Positions 14,672 to 23,275 of a stretch of DNA of 40,446 nucleotides are shown here, piece by piece. Both the position numbers and the translations under genes were made by a program. The DNA lies in the NCBI GenBank assembly GCA_050741255.1, contig JBOIEQ010000021.1, forward strand, positions 1-40,446, written 5' to 3'. The stretch comes from CAZXNF01 sp050741255. Its GTDB lineage: Bacteria; Pseudomonadota; Gammaproteobacteria; Burkholderiales; SG8-41. Each line of letters opens with the position of its first letter. The first letter of the stretch is position 1. The notes beneath the pieces are model-generated. The model did no database searches and was not told the DNA's origin. It saw only the letters and a list, made by a program, of their open reading frames with translations.

Positions 14672-16174
14672 TTACATGTGATACGCGGACTCGCCGTGCT
14701 CGTTCACGTCCAGGCCTTCGCGTTCCACTTCTTCCGAAACGCGCAGTCCGACGATGATGTCGACGATCTTCAGCGCCACCAGCGAGACGACGCCGGAGAC
14801 CACGATCGTGGTGCCCACAGCAATCGCCTGCGTCGTGACCTGGCCGAGGATGTCGTAATCGGGCGAAGCGGCGTTCTTGATGTAGTCGAAAATCCCGCCG
14901 CCGCCGAGGGCCGGCGCCGCAAACACACCCGTCAGGAGCGCGCCCACGATACCGCCCACGCCATGAATGCCGAAGACGTCGAGGGCGTCGTCCATGCCCA
15001 GCATCTTCTTCAGGCCGTTGACCGCCCAGAGGCAGACGACGCCGGCGATGAGGCCGATGACGATCGCCCCCATCGCGCCCACGAAGCCGCAGGCCGGGGT
15101 GATGGCCACGAGACCAGCCACCGCGCCCGACGCGCCGCCGAGCATCGACGGTTTGCCCTTGAACATCCACTCGCAGAACAGCCAGGCCAGCGTGGCCGCC
15201 GCCGTCGCCAGGATCGTGTTGACGATCACCAGCGCCGTCAGGCCGTTCGACTCGAGGTTGGAACCGGCGTTGAAGCCGAACCAGCCCACCCACAGCAGCG
15301 AGGCGCCGATCATGGTCATCGTCAGGCTGTGCGGCGTCATGGCTTCCTTGCCGTAGCCGATGCGCTTGCCGACCATGTAGGCCGCCACCAGGCCGGCGAT
15401 ACCGGCGTTGATGTGCACCACGGTGCCGCCGGCGAAATCCAGCGCACCCTTGGCCCACAGCCAGCCCGCGGCGGCAGAGACTGCATCCGACGATGCCTGG
15501 TCGGTGATGGCATCCGGGCCGTCCCAGTACCAGACCATGTGCGCCATGGGCAGATACGAGAAGGTGAACCAGAGGACCATGAACAGCAGCACCGCGCTGA
15601 ACTTCATGCGCTCGGCGAAGGCGCCGATGATGAGGGCCGGGGTGATCGCCGCGAAAGTCAGCTGGAAGGCCACGAACGACAGTTCGGGAATGACGACGCC
15701 CTTGGAGAAGGTCGCGCCCACCGATTCGGTGGTCACGCCGCTCAGGAAGAGCTTGTCGAAGCCGCCAAAGAACGCGCTGCCGCCGGTGAACGCGACGCTG
15801 TACCCATAGACCGCCCACAGTATCGCCAGCAGCGAGAAGATGGTGAACACCTGCATCAGCACCGACAGCATGTTCTTGGTGCGGACCAGGCCGCCGTAGA
15901 ACAGCGCCAGGCCCGGAATGGTCATCAGGATCACGAGGATCGTGGCGATGGACATCCAGGTGGTGTCGCCCTTGTTGGGCACCAGCGGCGCCGGCGCGGC
16001 CGTTTCCACCTTGGCCTCGACCTTGACGGTTTCCGTGACGGTGCCCTTGCTGTCGGCCTTGACGGTCTCGGTCACGGTGACCGATTCCTTCTTGTCCTGG
16101 GCCAGCACGGGCGCGGTGCCGGCGCAGAACGACAGCGCGGCGACGATCGCGAGGAGTCTCGCTAGGCGTTTCAT
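14672..16174 (-). CDS. amtB: Ammonium transporter AmtB
   Basis: A 500-residue inner-membrane ammonium channel. A cleavable signal peptide (ends near residue 25, VLAQ) is followed by a polar, repeated VTET/VKVEAK segment to about residue 66 and then eleven hydrophobic helices starting at TTWMSIATILVILMT. The twin pore histidines are His254 (GGTVVHINAG) and His404 (FGIHGVGG). NPLDG-like exact motifs are not needed: GFNAGSN and AFAERMKF are typical Amt blocks. It follows glnK by 11 bp; GlnK blocks AmtB when nitrogen is plentiful. The promoter upstream of torF is sigma-54 type, so the operon should be induced by nitrogen limitation. Four tandem terminator-like units end it. Confidence 0.96.
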   Translation of the reverse strand: MKRLARLLAIVAALSFCAGTAPVLAQDKKESVTVTETVKADSKGTVTETVKVEAKVETAAPAPLVPNKGDTTWMSIATILVILMTIPGLALFYGGLVRTKNMLSVLMQVFTIFSLLAILWAVYGYSVAFTGGSAFFGGFDKLFLSGVTTESVGATFSKGVVIPELSFVAFQLTFAAITPALIIGAFAERMKFSAVLLFMVLWFTFSYLPMAHMVWYWDGPDAITDQASSDAVSAAAGWLWAKGALDFAGGTVVHINAGIAGLVAAYMVGKRIGYGKEAMTPHSLTMTMIGASLLWVGWFGFNAGSNLESNGLTALVIVNTILATAAATLAWLFCEWMFKGKPSMLGGASGAVAGLVAITPACGFVGAMGAIVIGLIAGVVCLWAVNGLKKMLGMDDALDVFGIHGVGGIVGALLTGVFAAPALGGGGIFDYIKNAASPDYDILGQVTTQAIAVGTTIVVSGVVSLVALKIVDIIVGLRVSEEVEREGLDVNEHGESAYHM

Positions 16175-16185
16175 GAGGGTCTCCC

Positions 16186-16524
16186 TTATAGCGCGTCCGC
16201 GCCGGTCTCGCCGGTGCGGATGCGGATCACTTGTTCGAGATCGAATACGAAAACCTTGCCGTCGCCGATCTTGCCGGTATTGGCGGATTTCTCGATTGCT
16301 TCGACCACCTGGTCGAGCAGCTCGCTTTTGATGGCGGCCTCGATCTTGACCTTGGGCAGGAAGTCCACGACGTATTCGGCGCCGCGGTACAGTTCGGTGT
16401 GGCCTTTTTGCCGGCCGAAACCCTTGACTTCGGTAACGGTGATGCCCTGCACGCCGATGGCGGACAGCGCCTCCCGCACCTCGTCAAGCTTGAACGGCTT
16501 GATGATGGCAGTAACGAGTTTCAT
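16186..16524 (-). CDS. glnK: Nitrogen regulatory PII protein GlnK
   Basis: A 112-residue PII trimer subunit. Tyr51 in the T-loop (RGAEYVVDFLPK) is the expected uridylylation site. MKLVTAIIKPFKLDEVREAL and TGKIGDGKVFV (ATP-binding B-loop and neighbouring region) are diagnostic. PII senses ATP/ADP and 2-oxoglutarate and docks on AmtB. Its place directly before amtB favours the name glnK over glnB. A strong intrinsic terminator lies between torF and this gene. Confidence 0.96.
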   Translation of the reverse strand: MKLVTAIIKPFKLDEVREALSAIGVQGITVTEVKGFGRQKGHTELYRGAEYVVDFLPKVKIEAAIKSELLDQVVEAIEKSANTGKIGDGKVFVFDLEQVIRIRTGETGADAL

Positions 16525-16541
16525 TGATGTCCCCGTGGTTG

Positions 16542-16570
16542 AAAAAAAGGGCCGGGGGATGCCCGGCCCC
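16542..16570 (-). terminator. Intrinsic terminator between torF and glnK
   Basis: On the minus strand GGGCCGG (16569-16563) pairs with CCGGCCC (16555-16549), with a seven-base loop and seven T residues (16548-16542). It ends 17 bp before the glnK ATG. Because glnK shows no promoter of its own in the 62-bp gap, it probably works as a partial terminator, giving more torF than glnK-amtB mRNA. Confidence 0.88.
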
Positions 16571-16586
16571 GTTTACCGCAAGTGCG

Positions 16587-17492
16587 TTAGAACGTTTTCT
16601 GGACGAACACCGTGCCCGTGCTGCGGCCGAGGTTGCTCGGGTAGATGCCGCACTGGGCGGCGGCATTACACTGCGACGTGTTGCCGTAGCCGAGGTTGTT
16701 GAGGCTGGAGGTCGCCGTATACATCGCCCCGACAGTGAAGCTCATCGGCAGCGCGTAGGTCAGGCCAAGCTTCCAGTCGTAGTAGCCGTACAGATCGTCA
16801 TTCGATTGCTGGACGCCGCCCACGAACACGTTGCGGCTGTCCGTGCCGCGGTATTTCTGCCAGCCGGCGTGCGCCACCAGGGTCAGGCCTTCCACGCCGA
16901 TCCAGTCGCCCAGCGGCGCGTTGGCCGTCAGGTCGAGGTAGGTCGTGCCGCTGGAATCCTTGACCGTGAAGGTATCGCTCATCACGCTGACGGAAGCCTT
17001 GAGGGAGATCCACTTCCAGCCGATCGCGCCGTAGACTTCCCAGGTGTCGGCGGACGGGTTCTTGACCGAACTACCGACGGGGTAGGGCGGTGCGGTCAGA
17101 GCCGTGGTTGCGTTCTGCGCGCCCGGATACCAGTAGTACAGCGTGCCGACGTCGAAGAAGAAATCTTCGAGGAAGTTCATCTTGAAGCCGCCGTAGAAAT
17201 CCCATTCCAGGCTGCCGCCGCTGGTGTAGGCCGCCGGCGTGCCGTCGCGCAGCCAGCTCACATTCGACGCCCAGGTGCCGGCGTAGAGACCGCTCGAATG
17301 CGAGTAGTCGAAACCGCCCTGCAGCGCAGGCTTGCGATCGGTCTGCGACAGCCCGCGGAAGATGTACTGGCTGTAGAGTCCTACGTTACCCGTCAGCGTG
17401 TGATCCGACGGCGGCGCGTCCGCGGCAAGCGCGTGGCCAGACACGCTCGCTGCGGCGGCAACTGCTGCCCCCATGAGTGCTTTCTTCAACAT
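16587..17492 (-). CDS. torF: TorF-family outer-membrane protein
   Basis: A 301-residue secreted beta-barrel protein. Residues 1-23 are a signal peptide (LKKALMG, then an alanine-rich core and HALAAD). The mature part begins with LTGNVGLYSQYIFRGLSQTDRKPALQGGFDYSHSSGLYAGTWASNVSW, the hallmark of the TorF / gcw_chp family, and ends in an aromatic residue (VFVQKTF) like many outer-membrane barrels. ATG 17490-17492 is chosen because it has AAAGGGA upstream and begins the signal peptide; the open frame extends 29 more codons. Its function is not established; its constant position before glnK-amtB suggests a role in uptake of nitrogen compounds. Confidence 0.88.
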   Translation of the reverse strand: MLKKALMGAAVAAAASVSGHALAADAPPSDHTLTGNVGLYSQYIFRGLSQTDRKPALQGGFDYSHSSGLYAGTWASNVSWLRDGTPAAYTSGGSLEWDFYGGFKMNFLEDFFFDVGTLYYWYPGAQNATTALTAPPYPVGSSVKNPSADTWEVYGAIGWKWISLKASVSVMSDTFTVKDSSGTTYLDLTANAPLGDWIGVEGLTLVAHAGWQKYRGTDSRNVFVGGVQQSNDDLYGYYDWKLGLTYALPMSFTVGAMYTATSSLNNLGYGNTSQCNAAAQCGIYPSNLGRSTGTVFVQKTF

Positions 17493-17559
17493 GTTGTCCC
17501 TTTCGGTATGCCTACGTTTTGTTAACAAATGCGCAGTCAGTGACTCGCGGGACCATTTG

Positions 17560-17576
17560 AGCATAGACCATGCCAG
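17560..17576 (-). promoter_or_regulatory. Sigma-54 promoter of torF-glnK-amtB
   Basis: CTGGCATGGTCTATGCT on the minus strand has GG and GC separated by exactly ten bases, the invariant -24/-12 spacing, and TGGCA matches the -24 box well. It lies 68-84 bp upstream of the torF ATG, and NtrC-like sites lie 64-111 bp further upstream, the usual layout of nitrogen-regulated promoters. Confidence 0.8.
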
Positions 17577-17639
17577 CACAGAAATTCTTTAAATACAGAT
17601 ACATAACTGCACTCGTGGCGTGTTGTAAACATGCTGAAT

Positions 17640-17656
17640 TGCACCTTTAAGGCGCG
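17640..17656. promoter_or_regulatory. NtrC-like binding site, weaker copy
   Basis: TGCACC-TTTAA-GGCGCG matches the NtrC pattern TGCACC-N5-GGTGCA in the left half and four of six bases in the right half. It lies between the palindromic site at 17671-17687 and the sigma-54 promoter; the two sites are 31 bp apart, about three helical turns. Confidence 0.6.
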
Positions 17657-17670
17657 GCTTTCAGGGCCTT

Positions 17671-17687
17671 CGCACCATTCAGGTGCG
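17671..17687. promoter_or_regulatory. NtrC-like enhancer site, perfect palindrome
   Basis: CGCACC-ATTCA-GGTGCG is a perfect inverted repeat with the five-base spacer and GCACC/GGTGC core of NtrC sites. It lies about 95-110 bp upstream of the -24 element of the torF promoter, a normal enhancer distance. It is also in the divergent ubiK upstream region. Confidence 0.75.
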
Positions 17688-17787
17688 CACGCATTTGTCG
17701 CGGTTTCGAGACGATATCCGCGCTCGCAGTGGTTTGTGTATACAACTTGCTACACTTTTCGAAGACACTCCGTGACGACGTGACGAG

Positions 17788-18069
17788 ATGAGCGAACCGA
17801 AATTCATCGACGACTGGGCGGCGCGGCTGCGCGATGCATTGCGCGACAGTCCGGCGCGCGATCTCGAGAAAAATCTGCGCGCGGGATTGACGGCGCTGTT
17901 CGGCCGGCTCGAACTGGTCACGCGCGAGGAGTACGACGTGCAGGTGGCATTGCTCGCCCGCGCGCAGAAGCAGCTGGTGGAACTGGAGCGTCGGCTCGCC
18001 GCGCTCGAAGCCGCGCCGACGCCGGGGAGCGACCGCGCCGCCCGCAGTTCCGGATCCGACGGCGACTAG
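17788..18069 (+). CDS. ubiK: UbiK, ubiquinone biosynthesis accessory factor
   Basis: A 93-residue BMFP-type small protein. It has an amphipathic N-terminal helix (FIDDWAARLRDAL), then LRAGLTALFGRLELVTREEYDVQVALLARAQKQLVELERRLAALE, the UbiK/YqiC signature ending in a coiled coil. UbiK trimers act with UbiJ in the aerobic ubiquinone-synthesis complex and bind lipids. The acidic-polar tail after residue 75 is variable. It is divergent from torF and 14 bp before comM, an order seen in betaproteobacteria. Confidence 0.88.
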   Translation: MSEPKFIDDWAARLRDALRDSPARDLEKNLRAGLTALFGRLELVTREEYDVQVALLARAQKQLVELERRLAALEAAPTPGSDRAARSSGSDGD

Positions 18070-18083
18070 CCGCCACCCCCGCC

Positions 18084-19583
18084 ATGCCGCTTGCAGTGGT
18101 GTACAGCCGCGCGCTCGCCGGCATGGACGCCCCGCTGGTCACGGTGGAGGCGCATCTCGCGAACGGGCTGCCGAGCTTCACGATCGTGGGGCTGCCCGAA
18201 ACCGAAGTGAAGGAAGCCAAGGACCGGGTGCGCGCCGCCCTGCAGAACGCGCGCTTTGAATTTCCCGCGCGCCGCATCACCGTCAATCTGGCGCCGGCCG
18301 ACCTGCCCAAGGAGTCCGGGCGCTTCGACCTGCCGATCGCGATCGGCATCCTCGCCGCCTCCGGGCAATTGCCGATGGACAAGCTGCCCGGGCTGGAATT
18401 CGCCGGTGAACTCGCGCTGACCGGTGAGTTGCGGCCGGTGCGCGGCGCGCTGCCGATGGCGCTCGGCGTCGCGCGCGACGGCCGTGCCTTCGTGCTGCCG
18501 GAAGCCAGCGCCGCCGAGGCGGCGCTGGTCGAGCGCGCCGTCGTGCATCCCGCGCGCACGCTGCTGGAGGTGTGTGCGCACCTCGCGGGCAGCGAGGCGC
18601 TGGCGCGGCAACGCCCCGCGCCTCCCGTCGATGTCACCGCGGATCTCGCCGACCTCGCCGACGTCAAAGGCCAGGCCTTCGCCAAGCGCGCCCTCGAGAT
18701 TGCCGCCGCCGGCCGCCACACGCTGATCATGGTCGGGCCGCCCGGCACGGGCAAGACGATGCTGGCGCAACGCCTGCCCGGCATCCTGCCGCCGATGAGC
18801 GAGACGGAAGCGATCGAATCCGCCGCGATGCAATCGCTCGGCAGCAGTGGTTTCGACGTGAAACGCTGGAAGCAGCGGCCCTTCCGCGCGCCGCATCACA
18901 CCGCGTCGGGCGTCGCGCTGGTCGGCGGCGGCGGCAATCCCAAGCCCGGCGAGATCTCGATCGCGATGCACGGTGTGCTGTTCCTGGATGAACTGCCGGA
19001 ATTCGACCGCCGCGTACTGGAGGTACTGCGTGAACCGCTGGAATCCGGGCGCATCAGCGTGTCACGCGCCGCGCGCCAAGCCGAGTTCCCGGCGCGTTTC
19101 CAGCTGGTGGCAGCGATGAATCCCTGCCCGTGCGGCTACCTCGGCCACTACAACGGCAAATGCCGCTGCACGCCCGACCAGGTGGCGCGTTACCGCGGGC
19201 GCATATCGGGCCCGCTGCTCGACCGCATCGACCTGCAGATCGAAGTGCCCGCGGTGCCGGAGCAGGACCTGCTGCGCGGCGGCGAGACCGAATCCAGCGC
19301 CGCGGTCCGCGCGCGCGTGAACGCCGCCCACGACCGGCAGCTGGCGCGGCAGGGCAAGCCCAACGCGCAGCTTGGCACCCGCGAGATCGACCAATACTGC
19401 CGCACCGACGCGGCCGGCGAAACGCTGCTCAAGCAGGCGATCGCGCGGCTGGGGCTGTCGGCACGCGCGTATCATCGCGTCCTTCGCGTGGCGCGCACGA
19501 TCGCCGATCTCGCCGGTGTGGAGGCGGTGACTTCCGCGCACGTCGCCGAAGCGGTGCAGTACCGGCGGTTCGAGCGGGGCTGA
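18084..19583 (+). CDS. comM: ComM / YifB-family AAA+ Mg-chelatase-like ATPase
   Basis: A 499-residue protein. Residues 1-170 form the Lon-protease-like N-terminal domain (VVYSRALAGMDAPLVTVEAHLANGLPSFTIVGLPETEVKEAKDRV). The AAA+ core has Walker A GPPGTGKT at about 218-225, RAPHHTASGVALVGGGGNPKPGEISIAHGVLFLDELPEF-type Walker B region, then a cysteine-containing MNPCPCGYLGH insert near 345 and the C-terminal Mg_chelatase_C domain. ComM proteins are hexameric branch-migration helicases that aid integration of transformed DNA. Length is normal for the family. Presence of comM alone does not prove competence. Confidence 0.93.
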   Translation: MPLAVVYSRALAGMDAPLVTVEAHLANGLPSFTIVGLPETEVKEAKDRVRAALQNARFEFPARRITVNLAPADLPKESGRFDLPIAIGILAASGQLPMDKLPGLEFAGELALTGELRPVRGALPMALGVARDGRAFVLPEASAAEAALVERAVVHPARTLLEVCAHLAGSEALARQRPAPPVDVTADLADLADVKGQAFAKRALEIAAAGRHTLIMVGPPGTGKTMLAQRLPGILPPMSETEAIESAAMQSLGSSGFDVKRWKQRPFRAPHHTASGVALVGGGGNPKPGEISIAMHGVLFLDELPEFDRRVLEVLREPLESGRISVSRAARQAEFPARFQLVAAMNPCPCGYLGHYNGKCRCTPDQVARYRGRISGPLLDRIDLQIEVPAVPEQDLLRGGETESSAAVRARVNAAHDRQLARQGKPNAQLGTREIDQYCRTDAAGETLLKQAIARLGLSARAYHRVLRVARTIADLAGVEAVTSAHVAEAVQYRRFERG

Positions 19584-19625
19584 GCGTTCGCGCATCTTTC
19601 TTTCGTTCAAGGAGTGGTTCAAGGC

Positions 19626-20108
19626 ATGGGCAGCAAACAATCGAGTTTCAAGGTCGGCAAGTCCATCGGACTCGCCGGCGCGCGCGAGGTGGTGGTCAGC
19701 CCGGCCGCCCGCGCGCTGGGGGTCAAGCTGAAATCGGTCTCGAAGCAGAAGATCGTCGCCGAGATGCGCGTGAAGCCCGACCACTACAACCGCACCGGAC
19801 GCGTCAACGGCGGCGCGCTCATGGCGTTCGCGGACGCGCTCGGCGCGGCCGGCACCGTCGCCAATCTCCCGCCGAACCACGGCACGACAACACTCGAATC
19901 GAAAACGAACTTTTTCGCGGCCGGCACCGGACCCGTGCTGACCGGCGTGTCGATTCCGCTGCACATCGGGCGCAGCACCAATGTGTGGCAGACCACGATC
20001 AGCAATCCGGACGGCCGCAAGGTGGCGATCGTGACGCAGACGCAGATCGTGATTCCGCTGCGCACGGAGACGGCGCAGAAGGACAGCGGCAAGCGCAAGC
20101 CCGGTTGA
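19626..20108 (+). CDS. PaaI-type hotdog thioesterase
   Basis: A 160-residue single hotdog-domain protein. DHYNRTGRVNGGALMAFADALGAAGTVANL is the long hotdog helix and active-site strand of the PaaI/YbgC-like acyl-CoA thioesterases; in many relatives the turn reads HGG where this one has NGG. TTTLESKTNFFAAGTGPVLTGVS and WQTTISNPDGRKVAIVTQTQIV complete the fold. ATG 19626 is used; AAGGAG lies at 19609-19614, and a GTG at 19614 overlaps it. The acyl substrate is not predictable. It follows comM by 42 bp and may be read with the Bug receptor downstream. Confidence 0.82.
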   Translation: MGSKQSSFKVGKSIGLAGAREVVVSPAARALGVKLKSVSKQKIVAEMRVKPDHYNRTGRVNGGALMAFADALGAAGTVANLPPNHGTTTLESKTNFFAAGTGPVLTGVSIPLHIGRSTNVWQTTISNPDGRKVAIVTQTQIVIPLRTETAQKDSGKRKPG

Positions 20109-20161
20109 CGTGCGGCTGGGCGCCGCCCTATAAGCAGGAACAATAACCGGAGGAGGATCCC

Positions 20162-21145
20162 ATGCAGCGTACCGTCGCAGGTGTCGTGCTGGGCGTATGG
20201 GCCGGGGTGGCGTGCGTGCCGCTGGCCCAGTCGCAGGGTAACTATCCCAACAAGCCGATCCGGCTGATCGTGCCGTATCCGCCGGGGGGATCGGTGGATT
20301 TCACGGCTCGCGAAGTCGCGCAGAAACTCAGCGAGGCATTCAAGGTGCAGGTGGTGATCGACAACCGCGGCGGCGCCGGCTCGACGCTCGGCCATGACCT
20401 CGGCGCGAAGGCCGCACCCGACGGCTATACGCTGCTGCTCGGGACCTCCGCCGGACTGGTGGTGAGCCCCGCCCTCGGTACCAAACTGGCCTACGACCCG
20501 CTGAAGGACTACGCGCCGGTCGGACTGGCGGTGTATGCGCCGTTCATCCTGACGCTGAACGGCGCGGTGCCGGCCAACACCACGAAGGAGTTCATCGACC
20601 TCGCGAAAGCCAATCCCGGCAAGCTCAATTTCTGTTCCCCGGGCACCGGCACGCCGAACCATCTGGGCGGTGAACTGCTGAAGGCGATGGCCGGCATCAA
20701 CATCGTGCACGTGCCCTACAAGGGCGGCGGCCCGGCGCTGACGGATCTGATCAGCGGCCAGATGCAGATGATGTTCTCGGGCACGCCGCAGACGATTCCG
20801 CACGTGAAGACGGGGCGCCTCAAGGCGGTGGCCATCGGCCATCCGGTCCGCATCCAGGCGCTGCCCGAGGTGCCGCCCGTCGCGGATACGCTGCCGGGCT
20901 TCAACAACACGTCCTGGTATGGCCTGCTCGCGCCTGCCGGCACGCCGAAGGCGGTCGTGGCCAGGCTCAACGCCGAGCTGAACAAGGCGTTCGGTTCGCC
21001 GGAACTCGGCCAGCGCCTGCTGGGGCAGGGCGTCGAAGCGGCGACCACCACGCCGGAAGGATTTCAGGCGATGATCGCGTCCGAACTCGCGCGCTGGCGC
21101 AAGGTCATCAAGGATGCCGGGATCAGCGTGGACTCGGCGCAGTAA
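20162..21145 (+). CDS. Bug-family (TctC-like) periplasmic solute receptor
   Basis: A 327-residue secreted receptor of the tripartite tricarboxylate transporter superfamily. A signal peptide covers about residues 1-25. NYPNKPIRLIVPYPPGGSVDFTAREVAQKLSE, VIDNRGGAGSTLGHDLGAKAAPDGYTLLLGT and HVPYKGGGPALTDLISGQMQMMF are the standard Bug blocks. GGAGGAGG lies just upstream of the ATG. No TctA/TctB membrane genes are near, which is normal for the many orphan Bug proteins of betaproteobacteria. The ligand may relate to the amidohydrolase encoded 41 bp downstream. Confidence 0.92.
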   Translation: MQRTVAGVVLGVWAGVACVPLAQSQGNYPNKPIRLIVPYPPGGSVDFTAREVAQKLSEAFKVQVVIDNRGGAGSTLGHDLGAKAAPDGYTLLLGTSAGLVVSPALGTKLAYDPLKDYAPVGLAVYAPFILTLNGAVPANTTKEFIDLAKANPGKLNFCSPGTGTPNHLGGELLKAMAGINIVHVPYKGGGPALTDLISGQMQMMFSGTPQTIPHVKTGRLKAVAIGHPVRIQALPEVPPVADTLPGFNNTSWYGLLAPAGTPKAVVARLNAELNKAFGSPELGQRLLGQGVEAATTTPEGFQAMIASELARWRKVIKDAGISVDSAQ

Positions 21146-21186
21146 GCATCATTCACCGGTTTGACCGCATCAAGGAGCGACAGGCA

Positions 21187-22020
21187 ATGCTGATCACCGA
21201 CGCGCAAGTCCACATCTGGGGCGCCGACACGCCGGAGCGGCCGTGGCCGAAGCGGGCGGAGCCGCAGCGGCCGATCCCGCTTGGCGCGGATGATCTGCTG
21301 CGCGAAATGAACGAGGCCGGCGTGGATCGCGTGGTCATCGTGCCGCCGTCGTGGGAAGGCGACCGCAACGATCTCGCCATCGCCGCGGTGAAGGCGCACC
21401 CCGACCGTTTCGCGATCATGGGCCGCTTCGATCCCGATGCGCCGGGCGCAAAAGCGCAGGTCGCGGGCTGGCGCCAGCAACCCGGCATGCTGGGCATGCG
21501 CTTCACCTTCCACACGCCCGTCCTGCTGCCGATCCTCACCGGCGGCAGCATGGACTGGGTGTGGTCGGAGGCGGAGAAGGCCGGCGTGCGCATGATGATC
21601 CTCGTGCCGCATGCCTACGTGCCCATGATCGACAAGGTTGCCGAGCGCTATCCGGGCCTGAGCATCACGATGGACCACCTGTCGCTGACGAGCCACAAGT
21701 ACGACGCCGACAACTTCGGCACCCTCGACCAGTTGCTGGCGCTCGCGAAGCGGCCCAACGTGGCGGTCAAGGCGAGCGCGCTGCCGTGCTACACGAAGGA
21801 CACGTATCCCTTCCGCAAGCTGGAGCCGTATATCAAGCGTGTCTACGACGCCTTCGGCCCGAAGCGGATGTTCTGGGGCACCGATCTGTCGCGCTCGCCC
21901 ATCCCGTACCGCCAGCACGTCACCTGGTGGATGGAGGAAATGCCATGGCTGTCCGACGGGGACCGCGAATGGATCATGGGACGCGGCATCTGCGAGTGGC
22001 TCGGCTGGAAACTGCCCTGA
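21187..22020 (+). CDS. Amidohydrolase family 2 metal-dependent hydrolase
   Basis: A 277-residue TIM-barrel hydrolase/decarboxylase of the amidohydrolase-2 family. DAQVHIWG near the N-terminus is the H-x-W/H metal motif, MDHLSLT carries the middle histidine, and MFWGTDLSRSP contains the final catalytic aspartate. Relatives include 2-pyrone-4,6-dicarboxylate lactonase-like and decarboxylase enzymes of aromatic breakdown. AAGGAG lies just before the ATG. Together with the upstream Bug receptor and downstream exporter it suggests a small uptake/catabolic unit for an organic acid, which is inference only. Confidence 0.87.
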   Translation: MLITDAQVHIWGADTPERPWPKRAEPQRPIPLGADDLLREMNEAGVDRVVIVPPSWEGDRNDLAIAAVKAHPDRFAIMGRFDPDAPGAKAQVAGWRQQPGMLGMRFTFHTPVLLPILTGGSMDWVWSEAEKAGVRMMILVPHAYVPMIDKVAERYPGLSITMDHLSLTSHKYDADNFGTLDQLLALAKRPNVAVKASALPCYTKDTYPFRKLEPYIKRVYDAFGPKRMFWGTDLSRSPIPYRQHVTWWMEEMPWLSDGDREWIMGRGICEWLGWKLP

Positions 22021-22036
22021 AGCAAAGCGCCTGCTC

Positions 22037-23275
22037 ATGACGCAGCAGCCTGCGGTCGTGCGCAGCGACCGCAGCACGCTGGTGATGGCCATCCTGCTCG
22101 CCGGCCTCGCCACGCTGGGGCCGTTCGCGATCGACACCTACATGCCGTCGTTCCCGGCGATCGGCCGGGCCTTCGGCGCGACGCCGCTCGAACTGCAGCA
22201 GACGCTCGCGGCGTATCTGATCCCGTTCGCTTTCATGACGCTGTTCCACGGCACGCTGTCGGATTCCTTCGGCCGCAAGCCGGTGGTCCTCATCGGCCTC
22301 GCGCTGTTCGCGGCGGCGTCCGTCGGTTGCGCGCTCGCACAGAGCTTCAACCAGTTGCTGCTGTTCCGGGTGCTGCAGGGGATGTCCGCCGGCAGCGGCA
22401 TCGTCGTGGGCCGCGCCATCGTGCGCGATCTCTACGAAGGGCACCACGCGCAACGCGTGATGTCGATGATCACCATGATGTTCGGCCTCGCGCCCGCCAT
22501 CGCGCCCATCCTCGGCGGCTGGCTGGAGTCGTGGTTCGGCTGGCATTCGATCTTCGTTTTTCTCGTCGTGTTCGCCGGCGTGCTGTTCGCCGCGTGCGCG
22601 TGGATCCTGCCGGAAACCCTGCCGCCGGCGCAGCGCCATCCCTTCCGGCCGCGTCCGCTGCTCACCAACTATCTGAAACTCCTGCGCAGCCTGCCTTTCG
22701 GACTGCTGTGTTCGGTCATCGCGTTCAATTTCGCGGGCTTCTTTCTGTACATCGCCTCCGCCCCCGCGGTGATCTACGACCTGCTGGGACTGGGCGAGAA
22801 GGACTTCGGCTACCTCTTCATCCCGGGCATCTCGGGCGTCATCATCGGCGCCTTCATCTCCGGCCGGGTCGCGCACCGCCTGTCGCCGCGGCGCACGATA
22901 GCGATCGGCTTCGCGATCATGTTCGCGGCGGTCACACTGAATGTCGCCTATTGCGCCGCGTTCCCGCCGCGGCTGCCGTGGACGGTGCTGCCGGTGATGG
23001 CCTATACGATGGGGATGGCCATCGCGATGCCCAGCCTTACACTGCTCGCCCTGGATCTGTTTCCGGACAACCGCGGCATGGCCTCGTCGCTGCAGGGCGC
23101 GCAGCACAGTTTCTTCACCGGGCTGACGGCCGGACTCGTCTCGCCGTGGGTTTCGGGCACCGCGCTGGGGCTGGCGGCGACGGCGAGCCTGCTGCTCGCG
23201 TGCGGCTTTGCGTGCTGGCTCGTGTACACGCGACTGCCGCGAGTGACGGCGCGAACGATCCCGGTGGCCCCGTGA
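22037..23275 (+). CDS. Bcr/CflA-type drug-resistance MFS exporter
   Basis: A 412-residue, 12-helix permease of the DHA1 Bcr/CflA subfamily. The signature FAIDTYMPSFPAIGRAFGATPLELQQTLAAYL starts it, GTLSDSFGRKPVVLIGL is the MFS motif A, and GLAPAIAPILGGWLESWFGWHSIF holds antiporter motif C. Relatives export bicyclomycin, sulfonamide, chloramphenicol or cysteine. ATG 22037 begins this conserved N-terminus; the open frame runs further upstream but there overlaps the amidohydrolase gene. The stop overlaps the next gene's GTG start (GTGA), so the following iron-transporter-like gene is coupled to it. Confidence 0.92.
   Translation: MTQQPAVVRSDRSTLVMAILLAGLATLGPFAIDTYMPSFPAIGRAFGATPLELQQTLAAYLIPFAFMTLFHGTLSDSFGRKPVVLIGLALFAAASVGCALAQSFNQLLLFRVLQGMSAGSGIVVGRAIVRDLYEGHHAQRVMSMITMMFGLAPAIAPILGGWLESWFGWHSIFVFLVVFAGVLFAACAWILPETLPPAQRHPFRPRPLLTNYLKLLRSLPFGLLCSVIAFNFAGFFLYIASAPAVIYDLLGLGEKDFGYLFIPGISGVIIGAFISGRVAHRLSPRRTIAIGFAIMFAAVTLNVAYCAAFPPRLPWTVLPVMAYTMGMAIAMPSLTLLALDLFPDNRGMASSLQGAQHSFFTGLTAGLVSPWVSGTALGLAATASLLLACGFACWLVYTRLPRVTARTIPVAP

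Noticed and set aside
14666..16165. A 499-codon plus-strand open frame opposite amtB
   Set aside because: Its translation is low-complexity Arg/Gly/His/Asp sequence. AmtB on the other strand has all helices and pore histidines.
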